NCBI GenBank assembly: GCA_902702965.1
Contig: CACRXP010000068.1
Coordinates: 618,777 to 682,776 of the forward strand
Source of the DNA: Spirometra erinaceieuropaei
Taxonomy: Eukaryota > Platyhelminthes > Cestoda > Diphyllobothriidea > Diphyllobothriidae
Direction of reading: 5' to 3'
DNA length: 64,000 nucleotides
Shown here: in pieces, positions 33,731 to 45,240 of the stretch
Position numbering within the stretch: position 1 is the stretch's first letter
How the letters are laid out: each line of letters opens with the position of its first letter
Notes under the pieces: generated by a model
The model's input: the letters and a program-made list of their open reading frames with translations, nothing else
Databases searched by the model: none
Told to the model about the DNA's origin: nothing
Position numbers and translations under genes: made by a program

Positions 33731-35567
33731 ACATAACGGGCAGTTGTCTCTTCAGTAACAGTGGGAAAACCGCCATTATCAATATATTTTGGTTTGTGGT
33801 TCTTTTTTGAAAATAATGCTGGATTTCGGCATTTCTTGGGTTAAATTTCAACACCGCAAAATTTTTAGAATATTCTTATCTGAATTCGTCGTAATGAACA
33901 CTTAGTCAGCTAGTATCATGTTTGCGTGAGTCCACGAATTTGACCGAAACCGTCATCTACGGAAAGAACCACCAGCGAGCGCCGACTAAATATCTAAAAG
34001 CCCCTGAGTGTTGTTCACTTGCCGATCCTTTAATAACCAAACGTGGCAACTTTGTGAACAACAAGTATTAATTCAGCATCTGTGAAACATTTACATGGGC
34101 TCGACAACTGTCGCCGTTGCCAGTACGTTTACGGGAGTAACCTTTTCTGTATACACGAAAAGTGTATGCATATGATAGCATCTGCAAACCATGTTTCAAT
34201 TTTTTCGTCACTGACCACTCGTTAGGCCTATGACTTTATGCAAGTTTTACTGCTACTACACGCCCACCCAGGAAGTATGCAAAACGCATCTTCTTTCCTG
34301 ATCTACCTTCCGAGTCATGCAGAAATGGAAGATTTGTTCTGTGCAACATTCTGAAAATGTTCCTGCATAACAAGCACTTAACTGTTTTCCATGCTGCAGA
34401 TTGAGTTTATACCTAACGAATGCGCACCGTGATTATTATTAAAATGGGACTTTCAAACGCCGTTATGTGTTCATGATTTCAATTATGTAATTTTGGAATG
34501 CAAATCTATTGTGTACTTCCACGGATAAAGTTTGTTCTTTCGACAGAAATTTCCCCTTTTTTTCGCCAGTCTAATAATGATTTCGCAGAAGCGCCCACCG
34601 TTTAGAAGTCTAACAGAAAGGCCTCATTTCAGATGAATATTCCAACTGATACCTCATTGCTAGTTCCATATTTTTACAAGAATTAACCAAATTCTCTGTG
34701 TATTCAGTGATCATTGCCAACGACTGTCGTCTAAATGCGGTTGCAGGCGGAAATCATGTCCCACACATTTTGCCATTGGATATTTTTATTTTTTAATCTT
34801 CCTGTAAAAGGGCACACCATGATGTGATGAAAAAGACCTTAATTGGAATCATTGAGCCATCTATATCTTAAGTGGTAAATGTTACAACAAACAATAGGCA
34901 GTATTATAACCCAATTACGTTTGACAGCATATCCTATGTGAACACTTACAAACGTAGACTTTGAGCTGAAGAAAGCGGTGGAAATTTATTAAACAACATC
35001 CGAAAAATATATGGTCAGAATAACAATGAAATACGGGACAGACCTCAGTGTTTATTTATCCCTTAGGTGCCGCCATCAATAGTTTAACCCTCATCCCAAG
35101 CTTTAGCGACCTGATACATGCACCGCAGCTCAAATGACCACTGCGCTTGACAGTTCGCTAATAGAATGGAAGAGATGGAAGAGACATGCGATTTGGAAGA
35201 AGCCGATGGGATAGATGCAACAAGAGGCTTACTGACCTGTCGTTTCTGGTACACACTCGAAATTCAGTTAGTACACGATCAGCTGGACATGGCTCTGATA
35301 TTTGGCGGCTGTATGATTCATTGTGGGGGGGGGGCGGTGTCACAATTGTTTATTGTTGGCGTGATAATTACCTAGCAATTTATCTCGCTGTCACTGGGAC
35401 TGTTGGTCATAGGTGCACTTCCCTCGTGGCCAGTTATTTTGTCCCGCAAAAATCTCAACACAGAATCTGGAAGTGAGATGTAAGTGCACTAGTAAATATA
35501 TTGTAGGCCAGGAAAAGTATGAGTTAGGCAGCTCGTGTCTCAAAAGATAATCACATCTTGTGATAAT
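33731..35567. other. No recognised gene
   Basis: AT-rich. Overlapping frames at 35,158-35,476 on both strands have no motif; a G run lies near 35,325. Confidence 0.3.
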
Positions 35568-35643
35568 TTCGAGATCAATACGAGAGAGAGGGGACGGGTT
35601 CCAGGAAACAGTCGGGAAGACGGAGACACGATCGCTGAGACAA

Positions 35644-35707
35644 GGGCTTTATTAGCCTGACGTTTCGGAATCCTGCCCGAACCCATCGTCAGAGACAAAA
35701 GCAGATA
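35644..35707 (-). ncRNA. Hammerhead ribozyme in PLE-1 5' arm, core intact
   Basis: On the minus strand GTCT leads into CTGACGA (35,686-35,692), a hairpin GGGTTC-GGGCAG-GATTCC with one mismatch, GAAA (35,663-35,666), then CGTC and AGGC. GTCT and AGGC form a 4-bp stem I, with GC/GC pairing again beyond an internal loop. Position 7 (C here, U elsewhere) tolerates change in known hammerheads. Helix III can only be minimal (ACGU), as described for PLE hammerheads, which may act as dimers. Of six copies this is the only one with all invariant core bases. Confidence 0.7.
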
Positions 35708-36059
35708 TGGGTGGTTCAGGTACAAGAGATTGCAGTATTTCTAGGAAGCAGTCGCCATGCTACCGCATTCCTATGAAAAGTCACGACCTCTCCCCCGTTT
35801 ATCAGGGATCGTTGTACTTGGTGTGCTGACTGTTTGACGGCCGACATTTGCGTTGTTAATTGCTGCAATCTCAAGACGTATGATGGATGTTGGTGTGATG
35901 TTTGCTCGCCAACTGACTCACCGATCCTATCGTTGGGAAGTGTCCACCTGTGCGCTTCCTGCGTGGCTAATTAATCGGCCTAGGCAAAGTCTCACCACCG
36001 AGTATGGAATGGGAAGTTCGTTGCACTTGTTAATGGAATGGGGGTCTGTGAACCATGAA

Positions 36060-38155
36060 TCAAGCTGCTCGCTGCTCCTCCAAGACTGCCGCGCGAGACT
36101 TCGCAAGTACCGTCAGAGGACTGACAAAGAAAAGACCAGATACTGTGAGCTCATGAACAAGATCGGTAAAAATCTGCTCCTACAGAGGATAGTTAACAAG
36201 TCCGCGAACAGAGAGTGAGACGTTACGCAGCGCTGGAGAACAAATTCCGAATGTTGTCCAATCCAACGTCGCCCAGAGACGACAAATTTGTGCGCAACCT
36301 GTCATCAAACGGGCTGTCGTCGGATCATTCAACACGGCTGACGACAAGCCTGCTAACATGATTGCAGCGGTGGAATCAATCTTTTGTCAGACGGAAGCAA
36401 CGGAAGAGACTATGAGCCTCATCCGAGACCAAGTGTCATCACTCCTAATGGTCCACAGGTCGCGGGAATTACTTTCTACGGTCGAACCTGATGCACTTGG
36501 AGAACTCAAGGCCGAGAAAGACCTGGTCATCGTGCCAGCGGCAAGGAAAGCTCCGCGGTTGTATTGAACATGACAGACTACCTTCAAATAGCTGCAGGAT
36601 CGACAGTTCTATGTCCCATTTACAACGAACCCTGTAAAAGCGCTGACATACGAAATTAATGCTACGTTGTTGACCATGGAGAACTCAGGTGCAATAACAC
36701 CGACCGACAGACGCATTACGAGACCCCAAGATAGGCTTTGTCCCGATTCTATGGCCTCCCTATAGTGCACAAAGAGGGCGCTCCATCCCGACCCATCGTG
36801 TCGCTCGAAGGTACTCCAACGTACGGACTGGCTAAGTGGCTGTTCCGGCGTCTCAAGTTCCTGAACGCTGAGTCAGACACCACGGTCTCTTCGTCAGCAC
36901 AATTCCTGTAAAAAGCCAAAGGGGTATGCATCCATCCAAACGAGGTCATGGTATCTTTTAATGTTACATCCCTTTTTACTTCTATTCCCCAGGACCTGGC
37001 GATCGAGAAATCGAGCTGCTTCCGCAGGGCAAATACGATTAAACAGAGAATCGTCTTGGACACGTCCAAGTCCTTCAGCTCCTAACGTTCTGTCTCAGGA
37101 CGTACTTCATGTTCGACGGGACAATCTACGAACAGGTGAAGGGCACACTGATGGGTTCGCCGATTTCGGAATTCATCGCCGAGGCGGTCCTGCAACGGTT
37201 AGAGTCGCTGGTCTTCGACAACACAGACCGAAGTTCTGGGGCCGGTTTGTGGATGATACCTTCGTCGTCATCGAACGGGATCCGGTGCTGACATTCAAAG
37301 AACCTATCAACGACGTCCTCCCGGACATTCAATTTACGATGAAGGAGGAAGAGAACAACCAGCTGGCCTTCCTGAATGTCCTCTTATGCCGCAAAGATTG
37401 TGCTGGACTAAAGACAAAAGTTTTCAGGAAAGCGACAAATACGATGCAAGTACAGAACTTCAACAGTAACCACCCAATCAGCCACAAACGCATTTGTGTA
37501 AAGACGCTCTATCGACATGTCAAAAATAAATGCAGTGAGACGGAAGACAAGATTGCTGAACTACAATAAATCCGACGGGTATTCAAAGCCAATGGCTACC
37601 CGCGCAACTTTGTCAACCGGTGCATACGCAAAAGGGACGAATGGCCTAATTGTAAGGACACCATATTTTGGTGAGCGCTTTCGTATGTCGAGGAAATTTC
37701 GGAAGATGTCGGTCGCGTTCTCGAACCACTTGGGGTCGGAGTTGCCCACAGACCTAAGGTAGCCACCAGGCGTCAGGTAATGAAACTGAAAGACCCGCTG
37801 CCACGGCAAGAAACGTCCGGAGTCGTTTATAGGGCCTGGGGCAGTTGCGGACAAAGCAATTACGTCGAAGAAACCAGAAGACATCTCCAAAAACGAATGA
37901 CCGAACACGCCGCAGCGGTGCGCAGAAATGAGGCCAGCTCTCAAGTTGCGGCTGATTTGACGAGATCCGGTCCCACATTCAAATTCAACGAGGCCGAAAT
38001 TCTCGCAAGAGGTGATAACTGCGTGCGCCGGAAGCTGCTTGAATGATGGTTTACTGACCACCAGTCCATTAATAAGTGCAATGAACTTCCCCTTCCATAC
38101 TCAGTGCTGAGACTTCGCATAGACGGCGTAATTAGCCACAGGGAAACGCACAGGT
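36060..38155 (+). pseudogene. PLE-1 reverse transcriptase / GIY-YIG polyprotein, inactivated
   Basis: Domains run in PLE order across several frames. N-terminal region: ENKFRML and DKFVRNL (about 36,235-36,310). RT motif 1-like: FYGLPIVHKEGAPSRPIVSL (about 36,748-36,810). RT A-motif region: SFNVTSLFTSIPQDLAIE (about 36,955-37,008). GTLMGSPISEFIAEAVLQRL (about 37,144-37,203). Catalytic RFVDDT (37,243-37,260). Then a linker, then GIY-YIG: SGVVYRAWGSCGQSNYVEET from about 37,818. The YIG motif has Glu in place of Gly (YVEE), likely hurting the nuclease. There is a TAA in the RT (about 37,037) and at least three frameshifts, so it is dead. Confidence 0.85.
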
Positions 38156-38392
38156 GAGCTATTCTTCCAACGCCAGGGCCGGTGGATTAGATGGTCGAGC
38201 ACTTATCACACCAACATCCAACGCACGTGATAAATTAGCGGCAATTAACTGCGCGGATGTCGGCCATTAAACAGTCAGCACAGGAAGGGCAACGATCCCT
38301 AAAAAAGGGGTGGGCCGTGAATATTTATAGGGATGCGATAGCATGTCGGATGCTTCCTATAAATACCGCAACCCCTTGTGCATGAACCACCC

Positions 38393-38450
38393 GTATCCGC
38401 TTTTGTCTCTGATGGTGTGTTCGAGGAGGAATCCGAAACGATCGTATCTC
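38393..38450 (+). ncRNA. Hammerhead-like relic in PLE-1 3' arm
   Basis: CTGATGG (38,409-38,415) replaces CTGATGA, losing an invariant A. The stem II partner is partly lost, GAAAC is present (38,435), but the CGTCAGGCTAATAAAGC block is deleted and runs straight to GATCGT. Predicted inactive. Confidence 0.5.
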
Positions 38451-38462
38451 TTTCTTCCCAAT

Positions 38463-39620
38463 TAAGATATCGTACAATTTGGTTATGTGAGCAAGGGCCG
38501 GTGAATGATCCACGGGTTCCCGTGGCTTTCACGGCGAAAACGTGCACCAAGGCGTGCTTCTACACCTTCCGGTCTGCACTAAACGGTCGAAAAGTTTAAA
38601 CGACAGGAGGAGGGGACGGCTGGTACCCCAATCGAGTGATGCGCATAAGGTCCATATTAAGAAAAGACTATGTCAGTCTCCCAGTCTACCAGTCGGTCGC
38701 CACACACAAACACGCACGGGGCTGATGGCGTGGTCTGAGTCGAATTGTAAATTGAGAACCTTTCAAGCCACGGTTTTTATCGCGCCGTTATAGTCTCAAG
38801 CAAGAAAAAATGCTTATATGTGGGCAAAATGCACTGGGAGTCAACCTTTCTCTCCCCTCATTCCCATACACCAGTGGATTGTCTGCGTCGGTTATCTAAC
38901 TGGTGCGTAACAGATATATTCAAATCTATCTGAGTTCGCCACACACACTACCATTACCCTACACGATACAACAGGAGTTCGTACAATTGGGATAGACTGC
39001 TGTGGATTTTATGTGCAGCAGGGGAGCCAATCGCGTATCCATCGCATAGAAACTACAAACCGGGGTCTAGAAAACCAACATACACCCGTTGGACACTTCG
39101 GTGGTAATTCTCGGTCGTAAGTTGTTGTATAGCAGCAAATATTTAAAATAGACTGTTTGCAAAGTTATCATTATGTCGGTCGAGCACGTCTCCTACATGG
39201 CCAGTAGCCGTTTACTAAAAACTTGATAAACTATTCATCTTCATATTGTGCAATTCAAATTTATTTTATCCGGGATAACTTGTAAGCATTTGACAAAGAC
39301 ATATTCCCAACCGCTTTCGAAAAATCGAATAAAGCAATTTTACATTAGTTCTAGTGCATCCGCGACCCTTGTTTGTCTATGAGATGTGACGCGCTAATAC
39401 GAACTACGATGTTCAATATATATGTCCATATTTTAATCAGCCATTCATACGAGCACAGTTTGCATGTCCACTGGATTTTTAAGGCATCGTTGTAATAGCC
39501 AGACCAGACTGCCTAGCAAAAACGAGAAGAACACTGAATGGATGAAGTTGGGGCAAAACTGACCGACCGTCTAAAACGACATCCCACAGGTGATTTTACA
39601 AGCGACTATGATCTCTGACA
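38463..39620. other. No recognised gene
   Basis: Between the two PLEs; open frames at 38,378-38,793 have no motif. No terminal arms for PLE-2 were found here. Confidence 0.3.
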
Positions 39621-39639
39621 CCTCCGACCAGTCGGTACA

Positions 39640-41000
39640 CATTTCCCTTCACTGTATCGTTCATCTAAGGTCCATAAGGCCATCCTGCCAGCTCGCTCGA
39701 TTTCGAACTTGCGGACTCCTCCGGATAATGCAGTCGAGAAGTGTCTGGAAGAGAAATTCAAGCCTGCGCAGTATCGATTAGCAGCATCTACCCATCAAGA
39801 TGCCTTCCAATTCAAAGACGACTTCCAATTTCTTAAATTTAACGGCATCTCATCACTTTTTTACAACTCTACCTATAATAGACAAAGTCGACTAGGTCTG
39901 CAAATACCTAACGGCCAGTCACCCGAAAATAATCTAGACGAACACATTCATGAAGTTATTACTAAGATGCACATTAACTGCGCAGTTCTTCTTGACGACC
40001 AATGCTATACACAAATAGACTGGCCTATTTTATCTCTTATAGCCAATGTCCTAATGGATAAGCTAGAGAAATGCAAATAAGACAATCAGATCAATAAGCT
40101 TAAACATTACGATTGCTATATTGATGATATCATTGCAATTGTCACATCAAAACCCAACGGACTGATCTCTTAAACGCTGCATGTTAAGCATATCCATCGA
40201 TCAATTTCATGTTGAAAATGAAAACAGTCAGTTCGTTCCCTTTTTTAGATGTCCCTCTCAACATCAGGCCTGACGTTAGCGCCCGAAGAAGCGTCTATTG
40301 TAAGAAAACCTGGTTTGGGCCATATACAACTTCCGCAGTTTTGTGCCGTTACAATAAAATGAAATCTAGTCCGATGTTTGGAACACAGACTTAGGTCGAC
40401 CATTTTTTACAGAAAACATTGAGAAGAAGTTCAGAAATATCCAGGAGTTCCTTCGAAAAACTGGCATCCTGACGAAATAATTGCAATGAGTATTGCTGAA
40501 CAAACAGACAAAATCCACCGTGTTACCAAAACCTCTGTTTCTGAATGCCTCTTTTCAAAGAGACGCTGCGATTGAACTAAGAAGACGCCTCGATCAAGCT
40601 ATTTTACGAACTCACCCAGCAACAAGTCTTCGAGTGCTATTCTCTACTGACCCTATTGTACGTGCTTCTTTGGGGCAGAATATATTGGTCGCATGAGTCA
40701 GTGCCTATCCGAAAAACTACGAGGCACTTTCCAGCATGTCTGAAAAGAGGCCAAACCTGTAGCATAAAGAGCGCCGTTCTCGCGCATGTTGCCAATTCCG
40801 AACGTCGCGTGGATCCCAAGGAAACTTTTCATGTTCCGTCGAGCTACAATAAGCTAATGGGCCAGCGTCTGTTAGCAACGTCAGAAGCAGTCGCCATCAG
40901 GTTACAGAAACTAATTATGGAGTCCGCTCTTTCCCTGATCAAAGATCGACTAATTGCATGTAATTCTCTGCGCTCTTCTGCTCTCTGTTTCCTATCATTT
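39640..41000 (+). pseudogene. PLE-2: second Penelope-like RT / GIY-YIG relic
   Basis: SSKVHKAILPAR (about 39,660-39,700) matches the conserved pre-A motif of PLE RTs. FLKFNGISSLFYNSTY (about 39,830-39,880) corresponds to the catalytic A motif, but the Asp is replaced (KFN). CYTQIDWPILSLIAN corresponds to the G-x-P-M-G-S-P region with key Gly residues lost. YIDDIIAIV (40,117-40,143) keeps the catalytic Asp pair. A GIY-YIG remnant has Y-I-G-R at 40,681-40,692, then HFPACLKRGQTCSIKSAVLA. Many stops and frameshifts. Sequence is distant from PLE-1, so this is a separate and probably older lineage. Confidence 0.75.
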
Positions 41001-41059
41001 ACTTTTATCACCCCTTTAATATTCCCACACCTCGATCGTGTTTTAAGAGAGCTTTAATC

Positions 41060-41779
41060 AAGTTCTCTAGTCATCAACACGTTTTATTTACTTCCGTCTC
41101 AAATAAATGTACTGACCTTATGAGTATTTATCGAAATAAAACATATGCCCGCCAGCTAGTGTTATGCATAAAAAAAGTTAGCACAGCCACAGTCAGTGCC
41201 AATCCCACAAGAATCGCTATTATGACTAGGGCATTTTCCGATATTTGGCGAAAGAAATTGTAGAAAATTCTCTGAACTTAAGTTTATTTTTTAAACAGAC
41301 CTCTTATCGTCGTAACGGTAAAATTTCAAAATCTCCCAAAAGTGTCCATGTGCCTGCAGACTGGCGCCAGCTGCTATTCAGAACTAAACACACGCACGTC
41401 TGCATGAATAAACAATTAGGCTGTGGCTTAGTGTCTGCCTCACATCTCAGTGCCCATTATGGACAAAATTAGAAAAAAATTCCAGAAAAATTTAGGTATA
41501 AAATCTAATTTCCTTTAAGGTGCAGCAAGTGAAGACAAATTACCGAAAGTATAAAAGTAAGCGCACTTACAACCGCATAAAGTAATTTCTCTGAACACTG
41601 ATGCATGTCATCCATCCCAATGACTCATTCGGGTAACGAGTAACAAGAGCTAATGTCTATTGATGCATTCCAGAGCGAGTTTTTGTCCTCAGTGCTTGCG
41701 GTGTCAATGAGACATGAGCGTCATGCTTACTCAATCATGAAATTGCGCTAAAAGTGAACCTCCACGTATGCGAATACTT
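41060..41779. other. No recognised gene
   Basis: AT-rich; a 75-codon frame at 41,245-41,472 is unrecognised. Confidence 0.3.
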
Positions 41780-42556
41780 CCGAAACTTATGTAGCATGAA
41801 TTTTTGTCATTAATTTTCGATGCCCCTAATAGTTGAATTATATTTCCTGGAAAACATGCATAAAAATATTCATTGTTTACTCATTCTGTATACAATTAAG
41901 TCTTCTTTCAACCTTATACTCGAAGGAAGGGCATAATTCGGTTCTCAAAGTACCGTGAAATGGCCGTTCATAAATCTTCACGTCCCTCTGTTTACCAACG
42001 TGGCTTGTAAAGTCAACAATAGGGATCAAATAAACTGCTTAATTTTATGAACCCAGTAGGATTTCCCTATACTACCGTAGAAAAATATATGGTTTTCCGT
42101 ACACGGAAGGTATACGGCTTGTAGATTGGGAACCCTAATTCCAAGTGTGACGGAAGAGCGGGTTCAAAATTGTTTTGGAATTGGAAAGGTATCCGAAAAC
42201 GGAATTATACCCTTCCTTTGAGCATAAAATTAGCAGAAGAAGTAACCAGTTACCGAATAAACGGAAGAATGAATAATTTTATTCATGTTGTCCATAACAT
42301 ATAATTGGACTTTTAGAGGCATCGAAAACCAATGAGAAAAATGCATGCTACATAAGTAGTCGTTTTTTTCAGAGTGAAGTTTTTCCATACTGATGGACGG
42401 AGGTTCTTTTGAAAGCCGGCATCCTGAGGTAACTGAAATAGTATAGAATTATGTTGCAGGCTGACTTGTTTAACGACACTACTAAAGAAATCTTTTGGAA
42501 ACGAAAAGAATTTCAGAATTTCCGTTGACATTTCATGAGTTGGCCCACTTACTGTA
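41780..42556. mobile_element. Fold-back element FB-B4, left end deleted
   Basis: It follows FB-B1 from TATGTAGCATGAATTTTTGTC, AAAACATGCATAAAAATATTC and ACTCGAAGGAAGGGCATAAT to the right end TTCCGTTGACATTTCATGAG, TTGGCCCACTTACTG. The outer 150-200 bases of the left arm are missing. Confidence 0.7.
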
Positions 42557-44321
42557 CGGCTACGCCATATGATCCAAATGGTAAAATTAGTTATAACTCG
42601 TGGTTCCTTTTGAGCATCACAAACCAGATTTATGTCACCGGAATGACCAGCGACCGAGATTGCCACGCCCATGAACTCATCCTACACACTGCTTATGGTG
42701 GATGTGAATAAATGCGGCACAAGTAAAAAGTTGCGAAAATTCCCATGGAGCAACTCAAAAGAGCATTTGGCGAGTATACGCGTGTATGCGATATATTCTC
42801 ATCGAACCAGTACATTTGTGATGGGCATGAGGTACAAACTGAAACGTGTGAGGAATACGTGGGAGTGACTACGGCTCGTCTTTTCATACAAGTGGGTGTG
42901 TGAATAATAAGGGAGGAGGGGAGAGAAGGCAGTGAATGACTGTGACGGTTGGGTAGATCCGTGTCATAATGGGGACGAGGGGTAGACGGGGCGCGGAGAC
43001 ATGCATACAGTTAATCGATCCTTGGCCACGGCAGACGCGGAGCGTGCGAGCGGTTCTTCTGCGCGCACAGCACCGGCCTCCGTAGCCTGATGACAGTTGT
43101 TTCCCCTGTTGCTAGTAAGCGCTGACCAAGTCGCTTAAGATGGTTAGGTGGGACCTTGTAAATAAGACGGAACGCTTCCTTAGATCCACACGGTGCCCAG
43201 AATCAACCGCGTACGAGGATGGAGCCACGTCATTTTCGGGCACATTTAGAGTCGGTTGCGGTGAAAATACTTTAGACTTCTGAGCCGAATTTTGCATACT
43301 GGTTAAGTATTTGTCATTCAAAGGGGCGTAGCCAAGATGGTAACCCAATAATCTCCAGTTTGCGTCTGCTGAACATCCGACTGACTTTGCTAATCCGCGT
43401 TGCATTTTTGATCCCGATCACGAGGTTGCTTGATTCTTTCTAGATAACGGAGTTTGTCCATAAATGTAAACAAAATTCGTTAGATTTACAGTCGGCGCCA
43501 GTCGGCGCATGATTAATGCCTTCTATGTGCTGACGTTCGGACCGAGTTCGGTACAATTTGAGATACAATGCTCAGCCCGGAAGAAGACGGTACGGTAGCA
43601 TTTATAATGGGAGTCTCTGCTCCAGCTTTGTACTTTGGCGACCGATAAATCTGCAGTGTTGGTGAGGAAGATACCGCAGGAGTGGTCCCCGACCGAAAGC
43701 TTTTCTTTTCGTTTGTAGGGTTGAGCAGTGCTGACAACCTGAAAATCCTGTGGGGGTCGCGGTGCTGGTAGACGTCTGATAGAATGCAGTCGTGACAGTT
43801 GCCGTCGTAACCGTGCGGAATGAGGACGATCAGTGCGCCACGTAGGGCTCCCCATTGATTACTGTTAATTATTTCTCTTCGATGTCAGACATAGCGTTGA
43901 AGAACCATGATTTCTGCCATAAAGCGCACCCATCTTCTGAGCTGCTGTAAGGTGCGTCTCAGTCATGCTGGGAGCTGAAGCTGCCTGATGGTCGCAAGAA
44001 AGTTCCTCGTTTCGCTGATGCTCAGCAGTCTTTGGGCTTCCGCGGACTTGAGACTCGGTCGGCCATTTCGCACCTCTCTCACTCTCAACTTCAGTTGGTC
44101 TCGGCATTGCAAACATACAACTTTACTAACATCAGCCATTTTGTTTGAATAGGTCCCTTGCAGTCTGTTTTGCTCGCAGTGGAGACATCAAACCCCTTCG
44201 TTACCGTCAGGTCACTTCCGACTGCTGTCATCATGTGGCTTCAAGGGTTCCCAAAGCAGCAAATTGAATGATACCTCCTCAGGTCCTTTAATTTACCTAA
44301 TTATCCAAATCAGCAGACTGA
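42557..44321. other. Unassigned region with minus-strand open frames
   Basis: On the minus strand, open frames at 44,116-43,865, 43,855-43,523, 43,737-43,513 and 43,405-43,112 follow each other in changing frames over 1 kb of balanced base composition, like one decayed protein gene or retroelement. The first is charged and Ser/Thr/Glu-rich (PRPTEVESERGAKWPTES). No zinc-knuckle, protease or RT motif could be identified. Confidence 0.3.
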
Positions 44322-44650
44322 TTTAAATAGTGGAAGGGCGCTCACCGATCACGTTACAGAACTCAATCGTTATGTTGTGCTTTACGGGCTCTTTCTCTCT
44401 CGAGCCCAACCAGCAGTTACACAGCGATGCGTGATATAGGTAGAATAACATTACCGACAAAGACAAGGGAGACTGGAATGACCATTTCTGGCTCACTAGC
44501 TGTCGACAGCGGAGTGATGCCCGAGGTTTGGAACACCTGGGGATCGACCCTACAAATTTTTATTTAGATGTCTAACGTCCCAAATTACTGAGCCAAGGAC
44601 TCGTTCTCCTGTCCTTTGCGATCGGACATATACAATGACAGAACGAAGCT
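44322..44650 (-). mobile_element. tRNA-derived SINE, minus strand (cluster copy 1)
   Basis: Minus strand order is head (CTTGGCTCAGTAATTTGGGA-like, A box degraded), B-box-like GGGTCGATCCCC, body (AGCCAGAAATGGTCATTCCA, GTCTCCCTTGTCTTTGTCGG), then tail (GGCTCGAGAGAGAAAGAGCC and GTGATCGGTGAGCGCCC). Confidence 0.7.
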
Positions 44651-44935
44651 CACCGGGGCTCGAGTGAGATCCACAAGACACAACGGGACCAATGATTTCG
44701 GTAGCGCGATCAGTGACAGGTCTCAGTGGTTAGAAGTACTGGACTTCTAACCAACAGATCGAGTTATACAGCGCAAGTTGTTTCCCACCTCGGGGTTGAG
44801 CATGATTGACAACGGCTAATAAGCTAGAAATGGCCTTTGTAGTCTATCTTGTCTTTTTCGGCAATCGTATGCTGATTACGCCCACTAACTAGGATATAAT
44901 CTAACAGATGACGTTTACGTAAACGATAATACAAG
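44651..44935 (+). mobile_element. tRNA-derived SINE, plus strand (cluster copy 2)
   Basis: Head TCTCAGTGGTTAGAAGTACTGG, ACTTCTAACCAACAGATCGAG (44,721-44,763), then body GGGGTTGAGCATGATTGACA, GGCTAATAAGCTAGAAATGGCC. It is preceded at 44,655-44,715 by distal tail sequence of another copy (CACAACGGGACCAATGATTT then GCGATCAGTGA), so head follows tail directly. Confidence 0.65.
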
Positions 44936-45240
44936 CCAGAATAGGTCATTCAGTCTTCCTTGTCAATGCATGCTCTTCGTTGCTATGCGACTGCCGTCGT
45001 GGGATCTTGATAGAGCCTCGAGGCACAACGAAATAAGCATATCACTTAACCCGATCGGAGGACGCAATTCTTACCTAGTTAATGCTCCCGATCACAACCG
45101 ATAGGACAACTGGCTCGTGAGTCAATAGTGAAGCGTTCGACTTAATAACGAAGACTGCGAATCCGAATCCAAACCCGAAGTTTAGTGTGATTGAATGACG
45201 GCGACTAATAACTCGGAATTGCGATTCTAATCTCCTTTGA
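44936..45240 (+). mobile_element. SINE fragments (cluster copies 3 and 4)
   Basis: 44,936-45,065 is body plus tail only (AATAGGTCATTCAGTCTTCC; GCACAACGAAATAAGCATAT; GATCGGAGGACGC). It is followed by a degraded head and body at 45,080-45,240 (GGACAACTGGCTCGTGAGTC; GACGGCGACTAATAACTCGG; AATTGCGATTCTAATCTCC). Tail-to-head order repeats that of copy 2. Confidence 0.55.

Larger units (their letters stand above)
35568..38462 (+). mobile_element. Near-complete Penelope-like retroelement PLE-1 with inverted terminal arms
   Basis: The coding region (about 36,060-38,155, plus strand) is flanked by arms that are inverted copies of each other: 35,568-35,930 (minus) and 38,185-38,462 (plus). Shared blocks include TGGATGTTGGTGTGATG against CACACCAACATCCAACGCACG-type sequence, and the CAGGCTAATAAAGCCCTTGTC ribozyme block. 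Inverted or partly tandem terminal copies are a known feature of Penelope elements. No clear target duplication could be read at the ends. These arms are the source of the palindromes at 9,198 and 15,628. Confidence 0.85.

Noticed and set aside
43112..44116. LTR-retrotransposon gag/protease region
   Set aside because: The chain of minus-strand frames looks like a decayed coding region, but no zinc knuckle, D-[ST]-G protease or RT motif could be seen, so the assignment is not supported.
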